Assembly: GCA_021801645.1 (NCBI GenBank)
Contig: JAJYXT010000086.1
Location: 26,379 to 90,378 of the forward strand
Direction of reading: 5' to 3'
DNA: 64,000 nt
From: a bacterium
Lineage (GTDB): Bacteria > Chloroflexota > Dormibacteria > Aeolococcales > Bog-877
The notes beneath the pieces are model-generated. The model was not told the DNA's origin, searched no databases, and saw nothing but the letters and a program-made list of their open reading frames with translations. Below are positions 15,550-24,049 of this stretch, in pieces. Each line of letters begins with the position of its first letter. Within the stretch, counting starts at the first letter, position 1. The position numbers and the translations under genes were made by a program.

Positions 15550-17340
15550 ATGCTGAACCTGGTCCTGGATGCCGCCCCCCGTTTTCTCTTCTTCACCGGC
15601 AAGGGTGGGGTGGGCAAGACCTCCCTCTCCTGCGCCACCGCCCTGACCCTGGCCGAGCGGGGCGCCCGGGTGCTGCTGGTCAGCACCGACCCAGCCTCGA
15701 ACCTGAGCGAGGTGCTCGGTACCCGCCTGGGCAACGAGCCCGGGCCGGTCCCCGGGGCCCCTGGGCTCATGGCCCTGGACATCGATCCCATGGCGGCGGC
15801 GTCCGCCTATCGCGACCGGGTGGTCGGTCCCTACCGGGGAGTGCTACCGGACCAGGTGGTGGAGGGGATCGAAGAGCAGCTCTCCGGCTCGTGCACCGTG
15901 GAGATCGCCGCCTTCGACCAGTTCACCGCCCTGCTGTCGGCGCCCGGGGACTTCGACCACGTGGTCTTCGACACCGCCCCCACCGGGCACACCCTTAGGA
16001 TGCTGGCCCTGCCCGGCGCCTGGACCAGCTACCTCGACACCAATGAGGTCGGGGTCACCTGCGTGGGGCCGCTCTCGGGCCTCACCCAGCAGCGCGCCCG
16101 CTACCGCGAGGCGCTCCAGGTCCTGGCCGATCCCGGGAAGACGACCCTGGTGCTGGTCACCAGGCCGGACGCCGGCGCGTTGCAGGAGGCCGGACGCGCC
16201 AGCTCGGAGCTGGCCGCCATCGGGCTCCGCAATCAGCTGCTTCTGGTCAACGGGGTCCATCCTGGCCTGGAGGACGCGGGCGACCGGGTGGGCCAGGCCT
16301 TCGTGGCCCGGCAACGCGGGGCGCTGGAGCTGATGGCCCCGGACCTGGCGCAGCTGCCGCGGGAGTCCATCCCGCTCATGGGCCGTCCACCCGTGGGGCT
16401 GGACGGCCTCCGCTCGCTGCTGCAATCCGAGGGGCCGGATCCGCTTCGCCCACCGAGCCTCGGCGAGGGCCTGCCCGACGAGTACGAGCTCGGACTGGCC
16501 CGGCTGGTCGAGGAGGTCGCGCACCGTGGTCGCGGGCTGGTCATGACCATGGGCAAGGGCGGAGTTGGCAAGACGACGGTGGCTGCCTCCATCGCCGTGG
16601 CGATCGCCCAGCAGGGGGTCCCGGTGGTGCTCTCGACCACCGACCCGGCCGCCCACCTGATCTCGGTCCTGGGGAGCGGATCAGACCTGCCAGCGCGCCT
16701 CAGCGTGGAGCGGATCGACCCGGCCGCGGCCACCGCCGCGTACACCGCTGAGGTTCTCGAGGGTGCCGGGGCGGGCCTGGAGCAGGCGGCCCGGGACGTC
16801 CTGGTGGAGGACCTGCGCTCTCCCTGCACCGAGGAGATCGCCGTCTTCCGGGAGTTCGCCGCCACGGTGGCACGGGCGCAGGACCAGGTGGTGGTGTTGG
16901 ACACCGCCCCCAGCGGGCACACCCTCCTGCTCCTGGATGCCGCGCGCAGCTTCCAGCGCGAGGTCAGCCGGCAGTCCGCCGAGGTGCCGCCGGAGGTCGA
17001 GGCCCTGCTCGACCGGCTCTCCGACCCGGAGTTCACCAGGATCGTGGTCGTCACCCTGGCGGAACCGACCCCGGTGCATGAGGCCCAGTCGCTGCAGGAG
17101 GACCTGCTGCGAGCGGGGATCCGGCCGCTGGCCTGGGTGGTGAACCAGAGCCTGCTGGCGACCGGCACCGAAGACACCCTGCTCGCGGCTCTTGCCGGGC
17201 ACGAGCGGCGCTGGATAGACGAGGCGGCCCGGATCGGCGGACGGGTGATGGTGGTGGGGTGGCAGCCGGCCCCACCCCTCGGAGCGGACGGCCTGCTGGC
17301 CCTGGTGGGAGCCGCCCCGGCGGCGGCGCTCGCGGGGTAG
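15550..17340 (+). CDS. arsA: Arsenical pump-driving ATPase ArsA (A1-A2 form)
   Basis: The 596-residue protein is a full tandem ArsA. It has P-loops GKGGVGKTSL near residue 17 and GKGGVGKTTV near residue 333, and DTAPTGHTLR and DTAPSGHTLL signal segments in each half. The three metalloid-binding Cys equivalents are present: SGSCTVEIAAF and TCVGPLSG in A1, and RSPCTEEIAVF in A2. ArsA normally powers the ArsB membrane pump. No ArsB or Acr3 is encoded in this window, so its membrane partner is unknown. Confidence 0.95.
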   Translation: MLNLVLDAAPRFLFFTGKGGVGKTSLSCATALTLAERGARVLLVSTDPASNLSEVLGTRLGNEPGPVPGAPGLMALDIDPMAAASAYRDRVVGPYRGVLPDQVVEGIEEQLSGSCTVEIAAFDQFTALLSAPGDFDHVVFDTAPTGHTLRMLALPGAWTSYLDTNEVGVTCVGPLSGLTQQRARYREALQVLADPGKTTLVLVTRPDAGALQEAGRASSELAAIGLRNQLLLVNGVHPGLEDAGDRVGQAFVARQRGALELMAPDLAQLPRESIPLMGRPPVGLDGLRSLLQSEGPDPLRPPSLGEGLPDEYELGLARLVEEVAHRGRGLVMTMGKGGVGKTTVAASIAVAIAQQGVPVVLSTTDPAAHLISVLGSGSDLPARLSVERIDPAAATAAYTAEVLEGAGAGLEQAARDVLVEDLRSPCTEEIAVFREFAATVARAQDQVVVLDTAPSGHTLLLLDAARSFQREVSRQSAEVPPEVEALLDRLSDPEFTRIVVVTLAEPTPVHEAQSLQEDLLRAGIRPLAWVVNQSLLATGTEDTLLAALAGHERRWIDEAARIGGRVMVVGWQPAPPLGADGLLALVGAAPAAALAG

Positions 17341-17413
17341 GGCGGCGGAGACGGTGCGCCCGGCGGGGTCACTGATGGATTAGAGGGCCGGCGGGTCCTT
17401 GGAGGGGTGGAGG

Positions 17414-18496
17414 ATGGCCGACAACAAGCTGACGCGACCGTGGCACGGGGTGCCACGTGAAGAGATCCCCTGGTACCCGGTGATCGACGTGGATGCCTGC
17501 ATCGGTTGCGGCACCTGCGTCACCAGCTGCGGGCGGGACGTGTACCGGTTTGACTTCGAGGCCAAGAAGGCCGTGGTCGCCAACCCGATGAACTGCATGG
17601 TGGCCTGCCAGACCTGCGCCAACACCTGCCCCTCTCGGGCCATCTCCTTCCCCGCCGAGGACGAGATCCTCCGGATGGAGGACCTGGTCTTGGTGCACCA
17701 CTCGGTGGAGGACGAGCTCCTCTCCCGCCGAGACCAACTCGAGGTTGACTCAGGGCTGCCCAGGGGCGACCTGGTCCACCTCAAGGTGACCAGGATCCAG
17801 GAGGTGGGAGGGGGCACCCGGATCTTCACTCTGAGCCCGGTCGGCGAGGCGGATCGGCTTTGCCAGTTCGTCCCCGGGCAGTACCTGGAGATCGCCGTGC
17901 CGGACTCCCACTTCATGGCCCGCGCCTACTCCATCGCCAACGCCCCAAGGTCGGATGACACCGTGGAGCTGCAGATCCGCCGGGTGAAGGGCGGGCGGCT
18001 CTCAGCCTGGGCCTTTGACTCAGCCCATGAGGGGGAGGTCATCCAGGCGCGGGGGCCTCTCGGGGCGTTCACCATGCGCTCGCCGGTGGACCGCCCGCTG
18101 GTCTTCGTGGCCCGAGGGACCGGCTTCGCTCCCATCAAGTCGCTGCTGGAGCAGCAGGTGAACATGCTCCCCCAGCGGCCGATGCTCCTCTTCTGGGGTG
18201 CCACCAGCTCCGATGACTTCTACGAGCTGGAACAGATGGCCACCCTGATGCGCCGTGCCCCCAATCTCCGAGTGACGCTGGTGGCCCGCCGATTTGACCC
18301 CGACTTCATCCCGCCGGAGCGGGCCGGGGTGGCGACGGGGAGACTCTCGGACGCTCTGGCCGCCAGCGGGCTGGACCTCTCCGGCTTCGACGCCTACCTG
18401 GCCGGTCCCCGACTCACGGTCACCGACTGCCTCCTGGCGCTGCGCGGCCTGGGGGTGGAGGAGGATCGCCTCTTCGCCGATTCGATGTCGACCTGA
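17414..18496 (+). CDS. Two-[4Fe-4S] ferredoxin fused to FNR-type flavin reductase
   Basis: The 360-residue protein starts with a dicluster ferredoxin domain (CIGCGTCVTSC near residue 25, then CMVACQTCANTCP near 58). An FNR module with the FAD motif RAYSIANA and the NAD(P) motif ARGTGFAPIKSL follows. It should move electrons between NAD(P)H and iron-sulfur partners. The ATG at 17414 is preceded by GGAGGGG. It lies 73 nt after arsA and may share its transcript, suggesting a redox step in metalloid handling. The partner and direction are unknown. Confidence 0.8.
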   Translation: MADNKLTRPWHGVPREEIPWYPVIDVDACIGCGTCVTSCGRDVYRFDFEAKKAVVANPMNCMVACQTCANTCPSRAISFPAEDEILRMEDLVLVHHSVEDELLSRRDQLEVDSGLPRGDLVHLKVTRIQEVGGGTRIFTLSPVGEADRLCQFVPGQYLEIAVPDSHFMARAYSIANAPRSDDTVELQIRRVKGGRLSAWAFDSAHEGEVIQARGPLGAFTMRSPVDRPLVFVARGTGFAPIKSLLEQQVNMLPQRPMLLFWGATSSDDFYELEQMATLMRRAPNLRVTLVARRFDPDFIPPERAGVATGRLSDALAASGLDLSGFDAYLAGPRLTVTDCLLALRGLGVEEDRLFADSMST

Positions 18497-18528
18497 GCTC
18501 CGGGGCGCCGCTCCTGCATGATCTCCGG

Positions 18529-18888
18529 ATGAGCGAGTACCGGGGCGTCGGTGCCGGGCGTCGGCGCCGTGGCTATCTGCTGGTCCTGGTGGCGCTGCTG
18601 GGGGCGGCCGACGTCGCTGAGCTCATGGTCACTGACCCCTCCCTGATGGCCGGCTCCCCCACCCGGGCCATGGGCTCAGCCGTCGGGCTGGCGCTCTTCC
18701 TGGCGCTGGCGGCGCTCGGAGCACGGTCGGTGCGGCACCCTGGCGCGGAGCTCGTCAGGCGCTGGCTGGCCGCGGTGCTGGCGGCCGGCAGCCTGGTGCT
18801 GGTGGTCATCCACCTGGCCGCCCACGTGGGGGGCCTTCGCCCCGCCTCGGTCGCCGTGCTGGCGCTTGTTGCCCTGGCGCTCGCCTGA
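18529..18888 (+). CDS. Small membrane protein, unknown function
   Basis: The 119-residue protein has a basic N terminus (GRRRRGY) and about four hydrophobic segments. No family is recognised. It follows the ferredoxin-FNR gene by 32 nt and ends 12 nt before the convergent ftsZ stop, closing the ars region. A CATGAT hexamer lies six nt before the ATG and might be a weak leaderless -10. Coding status rests on frame length, hydrophobic pattern and position. Confidence 0.55.
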   Translation: MSEYRGVGAGRRRRGYLLVLVALLGAADVAELMVTDPSLMAGSPTRAMGSAVGLALFLALAALGARSVRHPGAELVRRWLAAVLAAGSLVLVVIHLAAHVGGLRPASVAVLALVALALA

Positions 18889-18900
18889 GCCCCGCCCCCC

Positions 18901-20019
18901 TCAGCGCTGCTCGCGCAGGAACGCGGGGATGTCCAGGTCGTCGAAGGCGTCCTCGGCGACCTTGGGTCGGCGCAGCGTGTCGGCGATCGGCTCCTGCAGC
19001 TCCTGGGGACGGGTGGTCCGGTAGCGCTCGGCCAACTCCTGATTGACCTGGGGGCCGGAGCTGAAGCCGGTGGCGATGACCGTGATCTTCACGTCCCCGC
19101 CCATGCGATCGTCCAGCACCGCCCCGAAGATGATGTTGGCGGTGGGGTCCGCGGTCTGCCGGATCATGTCGCAGGCCTCGGTCACCTCATGCAGGGTCAG
19201 GTCGGGACTGGCCGTGATGTTGAGCAGGATCCCCTTGGCTCCGGCGATCGAGGTCTCCAGCAGCTGGCTGGCCACCGCGTCCCGGGCGGCGTCCTGTGCC
19301 CGGTTGTCCCCACTCCCGTAGCCGATGCCCATGAGGGCCGCGCCCTGCCCGGACATGATCGCCTTGACGTCGGCGAAGTCCAGGTTGATCAGCCCGGGGT
19401 AGACGATCAGGTCAGAGATCCCCTGCACCCCCTGGCGGAGCACGTCGTCGGCCTTGCGGAAGGCGTCCACCATGGTGGTGCGGCGGTCGGTCACCGCCAG
19501 CAGACGGTCGTTGGGGATGGTGATGAGGGTGTCGACCCGTCCGGAGAGCCCCTGGATCCCCCTCTCCGCTGAGTCCATCCGCCGCTTGCCCTCGAAGTTG
19601 AAGGGCTTGGTTACCACCCCGATGGTGAGCGCCCCGCTGGAGCGGGCGATCTCGGCGATGATGGGCGCCGCCCCGGTTCCCGTGCCCCCGCCCATACCGG
19701 CGGTGACGAAGACCATGTCCGAGTCGTGGAGCACCGCCGCCAGGTCATCACGGGACTCCTCGGCGGCGCTCTCCCCCACCTCGGGATCGCCTCCCGCCCC
19801 CAGCCCCCTGGTCACCTTGCGCCCGATGTGGATCTTGGTGGGGGCCTCGGAGGCGTCCAGAGCCTGGCGGTCGGTGTTGACGGCGATGAAGTCGACCCCG
19901 CGGAGCTTGGCCCGGATCATCCGGTTGACGGCGTTGCTGCCCCCGCCGCCCACTCCGATCACCTTGATCCTGGCGTTCCCCTGGGTGGTCCGGTCGAGGT
20001 CGTCCTGGGGCATGTTCAA
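18901..20019 (-). CDS. ftsZ: Cell division GTPase FtsZ
   Basis: The 372-residue tubulin homologue forms the division ring. The GTP-binding signature [10 protein letters not shown] is near residue 108, with the G-rich [15 protein letters not shown] at the N terminus. The short linker ends in [13 protein letters not shown], the conserved tail that contacts FtsA and other partners. It follows ftsA by 10 nt as the last gene of the division cluster. Its convergent neighbour is the small membrane protein of the ars region. Confidence 0.97.
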   Translation of the reverse strand: MNMPQDDLDRTTQGNARIKVIGVGGGGSNAVNRMIRAKLRGVDFIAVNTDRQALDASEAPTKIHIGRKVTRGLGAGGDPEVGESAAEESRDDLAAVLHDSDMVFVTAGMGGGTGTGAAPIIAEIARSSGALTIGVVTKPFNFEGKRRMDSAERGIQGLSGRVDTLITIPNDRLLAVTDRRTTMVDAFRKADDVLRQGVQGISDLIVYPGLINLDFADVKAIMSGQGAALMGIGYGSGDNRAQDAARDAVASQLLETSIAGAKGILLNITASPDLTLHEVTEACDMIRQTADPTANIIFGAVLDDRMGGDVKITVIATGFSSGPQVNQELAERYRTTRPQELQEPIADTLRRPKVAEDAFDDLDIPAFLREQR

Positions 20020-20029
20020 CTCCTTAAGC

Positions 20030-21250
20030 CTAGAAGAGCTCGTGCAGCCAGCGGTTCAACCGGCCGGAGCTACGCTCCGCCCGCGGGCTGCTGTGGTCGC
20101 GCCGGGTCCCGGAGCGCTGTCCCCAGCGCAGGAGTCCGGCGATGGTGGCGTGCTCGGGCATCCCCAGCTGGTCTGTGAGGCCGGTGAGGCCCTCGGGGAG
20201 GGCCACCCGGACCGGGAGCTCGAGGAGCTGGTGCACCGCCTCGGGGAATCCGCGCAGGCAGGAGCCCCCGCCGGTGAGCACCACCTTGGCGGGAGCATGC
20301 GGGCCCTCCAGCGCCTGGCCGATGAGGCGGACGATCTCACGGGCCCGGGGCTCGATGATCTCCGCCAGCATCCGGCGGGACACCTCGTCGGCACCCACGC
20401 CCGAGGGGCCCACCACCCGCACCAGCTCCTCAGGGAGGACCCGGGCCGGGTCGCAGTGGCCGTGGCGCCGCTTCAGGGACTCCGCCTCCGCCTCGCCGCA
20501 CCGCAGCCCGACCGCCAGGTCCGCGGTGACGTGCTGGCCCCCGACGGGGAGGACCCGGATCCCCTCCAGGGTGCCGTGCCAGAAGGTGGCGATGTCGGTG
20601 GTGCCGGCGCCAACGTCCACCACCGCCACCGACTCCTCCAGTTCCGCGTCCCGCACCACCCCCTCGGCCGCGGCCAGTGGCTGGACCACGAGGTCATCGA
20701 CCCGAAGACCGGCCGAGTGGGCGCACTCCACCAGGGCCTCCAGATGGGCCACCGAGGCCAGGACCAGCTCGCAGTCGACCGAGAGCCGGCTTCCCGCCAC
20801 CCCTCTGGGGTCCCGCAGGCGCTGGTTCTCGTCCACCGCGTACCAGCGGGGGATCAGATGAACCACCTCGGTGCCCTCCTCGCCGGGAAGGTCCCGAGCC
20901 GCCTCCAGCACCCGGTTGAGGTCCGAGCCGGACACGGCGCCGCTCCGCGATGCCACGGTGACCGCGGCCCGGCTCGGCTGGCTGCGGACGTGGCGGCCGC
21001 CCAGGCTGAGCAGCGCGGCCTCCACCTCCATCCCGGCGGCACGCTCGGCCGCGTCCAGAGCCTTGGAGAGAGCGGCCACGGCCTGATCCGGGTCGGCGAC
21101 CACCCCCCGGCTCACCCCCTTGGAGTCCACCTCCCCCACTCCCAGCACCTTGAGGCGGGCTCCGTCGTCCTCGGCTATGGCGCAGCGAACCCGGTGGGTG
21201 CCCAGATCGACCGCGACCAGGCGGCGTCCGCTCATGGCGCCGTGGTCCAA
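20030..21250 (-). CDS. ftsA: Cell division protein FtsA
   Basis: The actin-like protein of about 400 residues has [14 protein letters not shown] (phosphate 1), [12 protein letters not shown] (phosphate 2) and [12 protein letters not shown] (adenosine). The C-terminal helix [10 protein letters not shown] should be the amphipathic membrane anchor that tethers FtsZ. The ORF begins with TTG at 21250, and the ATG at 21235 is an equal candidate since neither has a clear ribosome site. A promoter about 130 nt upstream suggests separate ftsA-ftsZ transcription. Confidence 0.94.
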   Translation of the reverse strand: MDHGAMSGRRLVAVDLGTHRVRCAIAEDDGARLKVLGVGEVDSKGVSRGVVADPDQAVAALSKALDAAERAAGMEVEAALLSLGGRHVRSQPSRAAVTVASRSGAVSGSDLNRVLEAARDLPGEEGTEVVHLIPRWYAVDENQRLRDPRGVAGSRLSVDCELVLASVAHLEALVECAHSAGLRVDDLVVQPLAAAEGVVRDAELEESVAVVDVGAGTTDIATFWHGTLEGIRVLPVGGQHVTADLAVGLRCGEAEAESLKRRHGHCDPARVLPEELVRVVGPSGVGADEVSRRMLAEIIEPRAREIVRLIGQALEGPHAPAKVVLTGGGSCLRGFPEAVHQLLELPVRVALPEGLTGLTDQLGMPEHATIAGLLRWGQRSGTRRDHSSPRAERSSGRLNRWLHELF

Positions 21251-21383
21251 GCCCCGTGGCGGCTCACGGGATCCCAGCCGGACTGCATCGGAGAAGCCCC
21301 CAGGTGTTGTTCGATCTCATGGAACGCTTGCTTGGTGAAGAACTCGCGAGACGGGACTCCGGGCCTCCGCAGAGGTCCTACGA

Positions 21384-21412
21384 AGTGTAGCCGCCCCACG
21401 GTGGGAATACAA
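21384..21412 (-). promoter_or_regulatory. ftsA-ftsZ promoter
   Basis: On the minus strand TTGTAT (21412-21407) is followed after exactly 17 nt by TACACT (21389-21384). The spacer contains CCCAC-C-GTGGG, and just upstream (21437-21420) lies ACCACA-N6-TGTGGT. Either could be a regulator site. The 223-nt ftsQ-ftsA gap contains no other feature that I recognise. Confidence 0.72.
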
Positions 21413-21473
21413 GCCCGAAACCACATCATCTTGTGGTCTCGCCGCCTCTGACCCACCGCAGTTTGGGTCGCAC

Positions 21474-22583
21474 CTAGGGGTTGACCACCACCTGGGAGGG
21501 GTCCTCGAGGTAGATGGTGTGGATACCGGGTCCCTTCAAGTTGATCTTGGCGGCGAGCGCCCGCAGCGCCTCCAGCTTGGGCCCCAGGTTCGCCACCTGG
21601 GAGGCGGTGAGGATGGGGCCAAGATCAGCTGTCCACCCCGCCGAGCTCTGGATCTCCAGCGCCCCCACCGCGCTGATCAGGTACCGGCTCACCGAGACCC
21701 CGTAGGCGGCGGGGAAGGCGGAGCTGAGCTGGGCCAGGGCGCTCGTGAGCCGGGAGGGCAGGACGACCTGCCCGGCCCGGAGCCGGCTCCCCCTCTGGAG
21801 ATCCTGGAGGAGGGGGAGAGGAGCGGATGCCGGTCCCGAGGGCACCGGGCCGAGTACCGCTCCGGACGCCGCCAGCAGGTACTCCCTCTTTCCCTGCTGG
21901 TAGATCAACACCGGGGGCAGCGGGGTCACCGTGAGGACCAAGGTCCCGGGCCAGCGGACCGCGGCGCTGGCGCTCTGCACCCAGGGCTGGCTGAGCAGGC
22001 TCTCGGTGAGCCTCTCGGTGTTGACCTGGAGCGTGCTCTGGCCCATCACAACCCCCGCCTCCGCCAGCAGCTGGGCGCGGCCGACCACCGGGCTCCCCTC
22101 CACCTCCACCCTCTGCACCTTGAGGAAGGGAAGGTTGAGCGCCAGCAGTCCCGCCACCGCCAGGGAGGGAATCAGGACCGACACCACCCGGGCCGGCCGG
22201 CGGAGCTCCTTCCAGGCCAGATACCAGGAGGGCGGCTTGGGCCGTGAGATCCGCATCCTCCCCGCCAAGTGACGCCGGGCCTCGTCCCGTGCCTGCCGGC
22301 GGGAGGCCGCCTGGCGCGCCACCTCGGCCAGCACCTCGTCGGCGACCTCGTTCTGGCGCCATCCACCGGTCCGGGTGCGGGGCCGCCGCCGCTGCCCCCC
22401 GCCCGCCAAGGGCCTCCGCCCCCCCACCCTGCGCTCGGGCACGGCGGCACCGAAGCGGGTGGGCGCCGGTGGGCGCTCCTTGCGCGTCAACGGTTCGATG
22501 TCTGCCCCTTGTGCTGTGACGTGGATCTGGGACGGTAGGGCCTCCCGGGGCCGCCCGGGAGCATCGCCCCAACCATGACGCAT
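21474..22583 (-). CDS. ftsQ: Cell division protein FtsQ
   Basis: The 369-residue protein has a long, basic, proline-rich cytoplasmic N terminus (about 130 residues). One membrane span follows (VVSVLIPSLAVAGLLALNLPFL, around residue 132). Next come a POTRA domain starting VQRVEVEGSPVVGRAQLL and an FtsQ beta region. It belongs to the FtsQBL subcomplex that controls septal wall synthesis. It lies between the Mpl-like ligase (8 nt upstream) and ftsA. The cytoplasmic tail is longer than the usual 20-100 residues. Confidence 0.9.
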   Translation of the reverse strand: MRHGWGDAPGRPREALPSQIHVTAQGADIEPLTRKERPPAPTRFGAAVPERRVGGRRPLAGGGQRRRPRTRTGGWRQNEVADEVLAEVARQAASRRQARDEARRHLAGRMRISRPKPPSWYLAWKELRRPARVVSVLIPSLAVAGLLALNLPFLKVQRVEVEGSPVVGRAQLLAEAGVVMGQSTLQVNTERLTESLLSQPWVQSASAAVRWPGTLVLTVTPLPPVLIYQQGKREYLLAASGAVLGPVPSGPASAPLPLLQDLQRGSRLRAGQVVLPSRLTSALAQLSSAFPAAYGVSVSRYLISAVGALEIQSSAGWTADLGPILTASQVANLGPKLEALRALAAKINLKGPGIHTIYLEDPSQVVVNP

Positions 22584-22591
22584 TTGCGCCG

Positions 22592-24049
22592 CTAGCGCAA
22601 GCCCTTCTCCCCCTCGCCGGCGGCTAGAGCCGCCAGCAGGCGCTCCGCCACCTGGTCGAAGCCCCGGACCGAGCAGCAGACCACCAGCGCCGGCGGCCGG
22701 ACTCTCTCGAGCACCGCGGACACCGCCTCCCCGGCTGACCGGACCAGGACCACCTCCGGCCCCTCCACCAGCCTCGCCACGTCCTCGGAGCTGACCGACC
22801 CCTCAAGGTGACGCTCCCGGGCCGGCTCGATGGGGCCGAGGATCAGGACGTCCGCCCCCCGGAAGGCCTCCCGGTACTCCGGCAGCAGGGCCCGGGTGCG
22901 CGAGTAGGTGTGGGGGACGTCAACCAGGATCAGCTGGCGCCCGGGGGCCATCTGGCGGGCCGCGGCCACGGTCGCCCGCAGCTTGGTGGGGTGGTGGGCA
23001 TAGTCATCCACCACGGTGGCCCCACCAGCCTCCCCCACGATTTCGAAGCGCCGGCCGGGGCCCCTGAAGCTCGCGGCGGCGCCGGCCGCGGCCGACGGGT
23101 CGGCCCCCAGGGCCACCGCCAGTGCCAGTGCCATGAGGGCGTTCTCGGCGTTGTGCAGGCCGAAGAGGGGAAGGCGCATGGAGACGCGCAGCCCCAAGGG
23201 GCCGCTCACTTGCAGCAGCTGGCCGTCGGGGAGAGCGCGAGGAGGGGGCTGGAGCCGCCACTCCCCCTCCTCCCCACCGACCAGGGTCACCGGGCAAGTG
23301 GCTGCCTCCGCCAGGTCCCGGACCGCCTGATCGCCGGCCCGGAGGAGGAGACGCCCCGAGGGCGGCATCCCGGCCACCAGCTCAAGGTACGGAGCCCGGT
23401 AGGCCTCCAGGTCCGGGTAGAGGTCGGGATGGTCCAGCTCCAGGTTGAGTACCCCGACGTAGTCCGGGCTCCAGTGCAGGAACTTGGCCCTCCGGTCCAG
23501 GGCTGAGGTGGTGTATTCGTCCCCCTCGAACACGAAGGGGGAGCGGTGCTCCAGCCCCCCCAGGCGCACCGAGACCCCGAAGTTGCGCGAGGTGGCCCCG
23601 AGGCGGAAGCCAGGCCCCATCCCCGCCACCTCCAGCATGTGGGCGAGCAGGGTGGACGTGGTGGTCTTGCCGTGGGTTCCGCAGACCACCGCCCGGGGCC
23701 GGGACGCCGCCAGCCGGCCCTCGGCCTCGGCCTCCGACACCACCTCGAGGCCGGCGGCGAGCGCCGCCGCCAGCTCGGGGTTGCCGGGCTGGACCTGGTT
23801 GCCCAGGATCACCAGGTCCGGGCGCCCGAAGGTGGTGAGGGCGCCCTCGCTGTGCCGGCTGGCGTAGGGGATGCCGGCCGCCCGGAGGAGGTCGGTGGTC
23901 GGGGGATAGGGATCCTCGTCCGAGCCGCTGACCCGGTACCCCAGCTCGGCCAGGGCCAGGGCCAGCCCGGAGACGGCGTAGCCGCATATGCCGAGGAAGT
24001 GGAGACGGGCGGGAGGCTCCGGCCACCCTGGGATCTCGAGGCGGGTCAC
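22592..24049 (-). CDS. Mur-family ligase in the murC position, Mpl-like
   Basis: The 485-residue Mur ligase has the ATP motif VCGTHGKTTT near residue 120. Several segments match Mpl (UDP-MurNAc:L-Ala-D-Glu-mDAP ligase) better than MurC. GICGYAVSGLA replaces MurC-type GIGGIGMSG. DEDPYPPTTDLL, LGNQVQPGNPE and GDEYTTSALDRRAKFLHW resemble the Mpl pattern EADEYDTAFFDKRSKF. A C-terminal PHTYSRT is more MurC-like. It would join L-Ala or a recycled peptide to UDP-MurNAc. Position between ftsQ and murG is where murC normally sits, and it overlaps murG by 4 nt. Confidence 0.8.
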   Translation of the reverse strand: MTRLEIPGWPEPPARLHFLGICGYAVSGLALALAELGYRVSGSDEDPYPPTTDLLRAAGIPYASRHSEGALTTFGRPDLVILGNQVQPGNPELAAALAAGLEVVSEAEAEGRLAASRPRAVVCGTHGKTTTSTLLAHMLEVAGMGPGFRLGATSRNFGVSVRLGGLEHRSPFVFEGDEYTTSALDRRAKFLHWSPDYVGVLNLELDHPDLYPDLEAYRAPYLELVAGMPPSGRLLLRAGDQAVRDLAEAATCPVTLVGGEEGEWRLQPPPRALPDGQLLQVSGPLGLRVSMRLPLFGLHNAENALMALALAVALGADPSAAAGAAASFRGPGRRFEIVGEAGGATVVDDYAHHPTKLRATVAAARQMAPGRQLILVDVPHTYSRTRALLPEYREAFRGADVLILGPIEPARERHLEGSVSSEDVARLVEGPEVVLVRSAGEAVSAVLERVRPPALVVCCSVRGFDQVAERLLAALAAGEGEKGLR

